From the NCBI GenBank assembly GCA_003427395.1, contig BFEA01000395.1, forward strand, positions 106,387 to 127,927: a stretch of 21,541 nucleotides of DNA. Direction: 5' to 3'. The number at the start of each line of letters is the position of its first letter. The first letter of the stretch is position 1. The stretch is from Chara braunii. Its lineage: Eukaryota; Streptophyta; Charophyceae; Charales; Characeae. This document shows positions 17,216 to 21,541 of the stretch, piece after piece. Under the pieces are notes generated by a model. The model was not told the origin of the DNA and made no database searches. It saw only the letters and a list, made by a program, of their open reading frames with translations. The position numbers and the translations under genes were made by a program.

Positions 17216-18327
17216 CAAACGCTGCAGCCTCCCAGATCGTTGCAATGATGAATACACAAGGAGGCCCATCAACCTCGATTTGACCGGCACTCTGCCCTGC
17301 GGTTAGGCAACAACGGGCAAGGTGGGGAGCCCGCTCTTGAAACAGTTCGCAGGCTGAGTGAAGGGCGCCAATCCAAAGGTAAGTGCACTACGGGTGACAT
17401 GCTTAGCAGAAAGGGTTTCCCCTGCACCCCTCCTCTGCTGGGTGCCATGGCGGCTTTCTTATGCGATCTTCGAGACGTTGACAACGGGGCGATCCGGTGT
17501 TTCTTTTTCCGGGCAATCTGGTGTTTCTTTTTTGAGGGAGTTTTTTTAGGGTTGCTGATCGAGATTGGGTCGATGAGGGTTCGAGGGTCGCGTTGGATGG
17601 ACGTGGTGTGGTTACGAGGGATTTGGGGTGATGGGTGGGTGAGATTAAAAGTTGGCTAGTGGTGTGAGGTGGTCGGGTAGGGGGAAGTAAATTCCCTGTG
17701 GAGTGATTTCCCCCTTGCTTTCGAAGCGAGGACCGATTTGCACTTTGCTCCCCCCCTCATCAATTCATCATCCCTCTCGTAAGTGCACAATGACGCCTGT
17801 TAAAATTTTAGAAACGCAGCTGCATCCTGCTAGCCGTGGACTCTTTTGAGCAATTCTTTGGGCTGGGGGATGACCAGGAGATAATTAAGCTAATATGAAG
17901 ATACCGGGAAAGAGCAGCCCTCAGATGGAAATTGGAATAATACCAACAATGCCTATGAGAGTGGGTGCTCTGCTTCGTCTTGATAATATTCGATCCGGTT
18001 GCTTGTTAGTTGGCAGGATCCATACATCAATTAAGCTCTCCACACAAGCATCTGAGAATAGCAACGAGCATCCGGGATCAGGGTTTTATGAATTGAGTAA
18101 CGTTCGCGTCTGGGAGTGCTCTCGGGTCAGGAGGGGGCCTGGGGAGTTTGCTCTCAAAGGAATGGTGGTTGCTGATTGTAATTCTGCCATGTGGCAGGGA
18201 CGTGGTGGAACCGCTTAGGTTGTAGGACTGTGGAAGGGCTGTGTGGCTGAGCTGTTAAAATAGATGGGCAGTTAATCCCCTCTGTGGAAGGCAATCAATG
18301 CTGTCCAGTGCCTATTAATTACAACCG
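17216..18327. other. Gene-poor stretch with possible exon fragments
   Basis: No complete gene is visible. Possible fragments: an open plus segment ending at the donor-like GTAAGTGCAC at 17379, and a second GTAAGTGCAC at about 17780. A plus frame after TTTTAG (17806-17811) reads LLAVDSFEQFFGLGDDQEII before a TGA at about 17895. The 107-codon ATG frame at 17895-18218 has no recognised product. None of these is strong enough to call a gene. Confidence 0.3.
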
Positions 18328-18432
18328 TTCTTTTCTTTTTTTTTTTCTTTTTTTTCGCGGGGGGGGGGACAAGGCTCCAATCTGTTTGTGGAGAGCAGCA
18401 CATGCTGGGAACTGGGCCCAGCGTCCCATATG
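18328..18432 (-). mobile_element. SINE-like repeat, copy 3, with interrupted A-rich tail
   Basis: On the minus strand, GGGACGCTGGGCCC starts the family core. Hairpin 1 (18422-18404) is GCTGGG/CCCAGC and hairpin 2 TGTG/CACA; both differ from the other copies by paired substitutions. GATTGGAGCCT follows, then the copy diverges. It ends in a G-run (10 bases on plus) and an A-rich tail broken by single G's (plus T/C tract 18329-18355). No duplication of target site is evident. Confidence 0.65.
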
Positions 18433-18882
18433 GAAATTTACATCGAATTTTGAAAGTTTGAGATACCCAGGCCATTACCCGGCTTTGACTGAGAGAACTT
18501 TGAGAGAATTTTGAGCTACTTAGAAAATTACGATGAAAAACTACAAAAAAGGTCTGCCCAGTGCCCACAACAAAACATGCCACCACAGAGGTCCTACAAA
18601 TGCTCAAAACCCTGTGGATCCCTACCAACCCTTCTAAAGCTTTCCAGCACTGTCTTACTCCCTGCCGAGCTCTTCCAGGCCTGACACCCCCCCCCTGCTG
18701 GGTTACAGGGCAACACAACTCGCCCCAGCTCCGGCCAGCGTCGTCCCAGCAGCAACCCTTGGTTGTCCCTTGGAATGCCCACCCCAAAGCATCCCCAGAT
18801 CTCTCTACCAGGTCTCACACTCCTGCATCAGCAGGTTACATAACTGAAACTGATATAAGTATGGCTTCTTGCAGTGAATGTT
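18433..18882. other. Stretch between two SINE-like copies, no gene seen
   Basis: Contains only Pro/Gln/Ser-rich low-information frames (for example 18561-18884 plus and 18272-18787 minus) and a C-run near 18688. No recognisable product or repeat. Confidence 0.35.
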
Positions 18883-19127
18883 AAGGGATGCTGGACCCGA
18901 TTTCCAGCAGGTGCAGCTCCCCACCAATGGAACGGCGCCATCATGATCCGGAATGGGATGGGTGTCTGCTCTTATCAGCACCCCCACCATCACCGTCGCC
19001 GATGTGTTTGACAAACAAACAAAAAAAACAAAAAAAACAAAAAAAACAAAAAAAACAAAAAAAACAAAAAAAACAAAAAAAACAAAAAAAACAAAAAAAA
19101 ACAAAAAAAACAAAAAAAACAAAAAAA
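18883..19127 (+). mobile_element. SINE-like repeat, copy 4, with nonamer tail array
   Basis: Starts AAGGGATGCTGGACC. Hairpin 1 at 18890-18908 is GCTGGACCCGATTTCCAGC, hairpin 2 is GGTG/CACC, then CCAATGGAACGG. The later segment GTGTCTGCTCTTATCAGCAC matches copy 2 (8658-8829) in the same relative place, so these two copies share both halves. The tail is a (CAAAAAAAA)n array (19020-19127). A tail of short repeats or A's at the same end of each copy fits LINE-mobilised SINEs. Confidence 0.7.
19020..19127. repeat. (CAAAAAAAA)n array, about 12 units
   Basis: The C recurs every nine bases for about eight units, then one extra A shifts the phase and the array continues. Long frames through it (Gln-Lys-Lys or Phe-Val-Phe repeats) are artefacts. 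Confidence 0.95.
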
Positions 19128-19267
19128 GACAGACCGCGGTGTTGATCAACGAGGTAAGCCATTGCTGAAGCCCGAGTTTGTTGCGCAACAAGACTGTCTA
19201 CAACATAGAGAGCGGTACGTCCCACAACCTTAGTGAGCATACCTGTGTTCAGGCTCTACACATACTT

Positions 19268-19327
19268 GAAGGTCTGATTCCCAAAAAAAAAAGCTGAATC
19301 TTTCTATTCAGGCTCAATCAGACCTTC
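19268..19327. repeat. Nested perfect hairpin
   Basis: Outer stem GAAGGTCTGATT (19268-19279) pairs perfectly with AATCAGACCTTC (19316-19327). Inside, CTGAAT (19294-19299) pairs with ATTCAG (19306-19311), and a run of ten A's lies between the two left stems. It could be a tiny inverted-repeat element or a transcribed structure. Confidence 0.75.
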
Positions 19328-19931
19328 CAGGACATTTACCGGAGGCGACAAAAGGATCACAGAACGGCTGCTAAGGAAGACAACCTTATGGGTAATATTT
19401 TGGCTCACTGGCGGATGGGAAGAACCCGGTGGAGCACGCCGTCGCTCTCGCTACGAAGATGCAGTGAGACAGTGGGCAACAGAAAAATACCAGTAGAAGA
19501 GTCCTGGAAGGAAGCAGGAGAGTTAATGGAGGGAGGAAATAAAGGCAGAAGGGAAGCAGACATTAATGAAGATGAACAGAGAGATTGACTGCCAGAAGAG
19601 GATCCGGTTGGAGAAAGACTTTGAAGAAGCATGGTTGAAGGAAAGGGCAAAGAGTGCAAGGACGAACTCTTAAATTCAAAGAGTGGTGTGAATGGGGCAC
19701 AGAGACTTCGGAAATCGAAGGAGAGGAGGAAGTGCACTGAGATGGAGGACGATTAGATGGAAAAGCACAGACATGGAGAGGAAATTACCATCTCAGGAGA
19801 GGAAGACCTGGAGGATCTAGAGGAAGGGATGCAGTTTGCCTGTCACTGAACCAAATCATCCGACGATAGGAGAGGGCTAAGGAATGGTAAGGATAGAACA
19901 AGGGCATCCAATCTCTAGCGGGCAGCAGGTT
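19328..19931. other. Purine-rich stretch, possible coding relic, no gene called
   Basis: The plus strand has short charged frames, for example 19388-19588, and a segment KDFEEAWLKERAKSARTN near 19610-19670, separated by stops. Composition is Glu/Lys/Arg-rich and helical, as in gag-like or ORF1-like proteins, but no diagnostic motif is present. On the minus strand a 110-codon frame (19737-19405) is its Ser/Leu-rich antisense. Confidence 0.25.
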
Positions 19932-20644
19932 GGTGGGTGAGATCTCACGGTCAGTTGTTTAGGGCCTTGAGGCCCTATTTCGGCAATCTCTGGTCAATTT
20001 GTTGTCTCAGTCTTCAGTGTTCTCTATGTTTTTCCGTTCTGAAGGAGTTAAGTGTATCAATTGCTGAAAACTGGGTTAAGCGTCCCTCACAATTACAATA
20101 ATCCCCCTCTCGACGCTTTGGCACTGATTATTTCCCGAGAAGGAAGGATCTACCTCCTCTCACCTCTACTTCCCTTCCTTCTACTAGTGCTCTTCAACTG
20201 CCTCAACAGTCGTCGGGAAATCTTGAGGTCCTGGAGGAGTAGACATATGGCCCGACAGCGTCATCTGACAGAAGAAGCCAACGCTGTTGGGCCATATTTC
20301 TACTCCTCCAGGACCTCAAGATTTCCCGATGACTGTTGAGGCAGTTGAAGAGCACTAGTAGAAGGAAGGGAAGTAGAGGTGAGAGGAGGTAGATCCTTCC
20401 TTCTCGGGAAATAATCAGTGCCACAGCCTCGGGGTTCCCTGGCCGTAATGATGGAGCAAAACGTCGAGAGGGGTATTATTGTAATTGTAAGGGACGCTGA
20501 ACCCCGTTTCCAGCAATTGATATGCTTACTCCTTCAGAATGGAAAAACATAGAGAACGCTGAAGACTGAGACAACAAATCGACCAGAGATTGCGGAAAGA
20601 GGGCCTCAAGACCCTAAACAACTGACAGTGAGATCTCACCCACC
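19932..20644. mobile_element. 713-bp foldback (long inverted repeat, 19-nt loop)
   Basis: Left arm 19932-20261 and right arm 20281-20644 are reverse complements at roughly 94-95 percent, around the loop 20262-20280. Ends are GGTGGGTGAGATCTCAC and its complement. The right arm is 34 bp longer because of one segment (about 20426-20459) absent from the left arm. Both arms contain the 19-nt hairpin motif of the SINE-like family (20063-20081 minus, 20496-20514 plus). Open frames on opposite strands (20052-20339 and 20424-20203) are the same peptide seen twice and not genes. No target-site duplication was found. A transcript would form an almost perfect long double-stranded RNA. Confidence 0.92.
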
Positions 20645-21123
20645 ATCAAGGAAGAGCACGGTTTCCAGAGCAGCATATACACAAGGCAAACATTCAGGCC
20701 ACACACATTGGCAGGGTATTGATCTCGTATTTCTGGCACGATGCACAGCGCCGAATACCGGCCACACAGCCGGTCAAATCAACTCCTCCTGAGCACAGCG
20801 CTGTCCATGTAGGTGATTTGTATGCATGACATAAAACCCCAGTTGTTAAATATTGTGGAGGTTTAGTCAGCACAATCATACTGCGATGCCTATTTTGAAT
20901 TTGCTCTACTATTTTCCTGTTTTCCTTTTCTTTTTAACATTAGCAAGCATTAGTCTGCCAAGGTGCTAATCGCCCGTGCCGCCAGTCCAGTTTCAGCGTG
21001 CGCGGGTCTCTTCTTCCCCCACCAGCTTTCCTACTCCACCCTCACTGATCTCCCAGCAGATACTGCTCTTGTACTACCACAGTGGACTACTCCAACATCG
21101 CCAATCAAAGTAAGCAGATTCCG
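20645..21123. other. Unassigned stretch between foldback and hammerhead region
   Basis: No gene is supported. Frames at 20694-20879 (minus) and 20963-21214 (plus) are short and unrecognised. No repeat longer than about 12 bp was noticed. Confidence 0.35.
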
Positions 21124-21164
21124 GTCTGATAACAAATTGAAATCAACCCAATCTCGAGAAGCGC

Positions 21165-21225
21165 ACAATTTCCACACCACGCATATGCTCAGATTGGACG
21201 ATGACAAAGAGTAAACTCGAGCAAG
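21165..21225. repeat. Dispersed repeat block R1, copy 2
   Basis: Same block as 8538-8600 (ACAATTTCCACACCA, then GATTGGAC). It lies between the hammerhead at 21324-21383 and a primer-binding-site-like sequence at 21123-21135 when read on the minus strand. Confidence 0.75.
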
Positions 21226-21241
21226 CAGACAAGAAAAAGAA

Positions 21242-21256
21242 ATATATATATATATA
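21242..21256. repeat. (AT)n microsatellite
   Basis: Short AT dinucleotide run. Confidence 0.9.
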
Positions 21257-21323
21257 GTTAAACAGGGCTGCCCAGTAAACCGTAGGCAGTGACGGAGAAG
21301 AGGACAACAAACGAGGAGCTGTG

Positions 21324-21383
21324 ACAAACTGTTTCGTAGGAGTTTCACTGACTCATCAGGAGGCTGAACCCTCAACAGTCTGC
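21324..21383 (-). ncRNA. Type III hammerhead ribozyme with intact core boxes (copy B)
   Basis: Read on the minus strand. Stem III is 21383-21375 GCAGACUGU paired with 21332-21324 ACAGUUUGU, nine pairs including two G-U. The cleavage nucleotide is U21374 (GUU site). Stem I is GAGG (21373-21370) with CCUC (21363-21360), loop GUUCAG. CUGAUGA is at 21359-21353. Stem II at 21352-21336 has a G-C, U-A base, then two mismatches and one further G-C, with loop UGAAACU; it is weaker than in copy A. GAAA is at 21335-21332. All invariant core positions match the hammerhead consensus. Hammerheads cut RNA concatemers of retrozymes, viroid-like RNAs and other elements; type III forms with a long stem III are typical of plant retrozymes. 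Activity is possible but untested; GUU is less usual than GUC. Confidence 0.8.
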
Positions 21384-21495
21384 AGTATCCCCTAACCGAT
21401 TACACAGTAAGTGATAATCCACCTTAACCCCGGTTGTGGTTAAGCATCAACGACTGCCCGACAACTGATGCCCTGAGGTGGCCACCAACCACTGC

Positions 21496-21499
21496 CACA

Positions 21500-21541
<42 letters not shown>
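21496..21541. repeat. (CA)n followed by (GA)n microsatellite at the window edge
   Basis: CA units at 21496-21517, then GA units from 21518 to the end of the window, where the array continues out of view. Confidence 0.95.

Noticed and set aside
18805-19240. Phe/Val/Cys-repeat and Lys/Gln-repeat frames
   Set aside because: Translations of the (CAAAAAAAA)n array.
20052-20424. Hydrophobic ORFs on both strands (plus 95 and minus 73 codons)
   Set aside because: They translate the same sequence from the two arms of the foldback; a palindrome gives matching peptides without being a gene.

Overview
The window looks like nuclear DNA from a repeat-rich eukaryote, most likely a green plant or streptophyte alga. 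Evidence for this is two L1-type LINEs of the plant kind (AP endonuclease, reverse transcriptase, then a zf-RVT-like zinc-binding region), a Ty3-like gag relic, MITEs and foldbacks, many microsatellites, and no operons or compact genes. The gag style reminds me of elements in Chara braunii, but that is recollection and unverified. No intact host gene can be supported. Almost every stretch that reads as protein belongs to a decayed mobile element.

Layout. 364-2490 (minus) is a decayed Ty3-like gag with a coiled coil, a central capsid-like region and one zinc knuckle; a 266-bp inverted-repeat MITE (1428-1693) interrupts it. 2610-5921 (plus) is a 5'-truncated, frameshifted LINE ending in a short A tract. 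A SINE-like repeat with an (AAT)n tail follows directly (5922-6100). 6100-8537 has no convincing gene, but holds a tandem duplication at 6904-7112. A second SINE-like copy with 38 T's (read on plus) lies at 8658-8829. 9124-9671 (minus) is a decayed unknown ORF. 9949-14124 (minus) is the best-preserved LINE: one frame of 1,392 codons with four internal TAA/TAG stops and no frameshift, convergent with the first LINE. 14125-15860 holds short tandem repeats, a degenerate hammerhead ribozyme (15096-15151, plus) and a 135-bp tandem duplication. 16151-16260 is a second hairpin MITE next to two unassigned ORFs on opposite strands. 18328-19127 holds two more SINE-like copies, one tailed by a nonamer array. 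19932-20644 is a 713-bp foldback. 21324-21383 (minus) is a second hammerhead with an intact catalytic core.

Main discoveries. First, two related type III hammerhead ribozymes share stem I and its loop exactly, and stem III shows compensatory changes. Second, a dispersed repeat carries two adjacent small hairpins that keep pairing through compensatory changes, while its 3' tail differs in every copy. The first of these hairpins also sits inside both arms of the foldback. The window is best read as a graveyard of nested mobile elements containing several structured-RNA modules, possibly including retrozyme-like elements.
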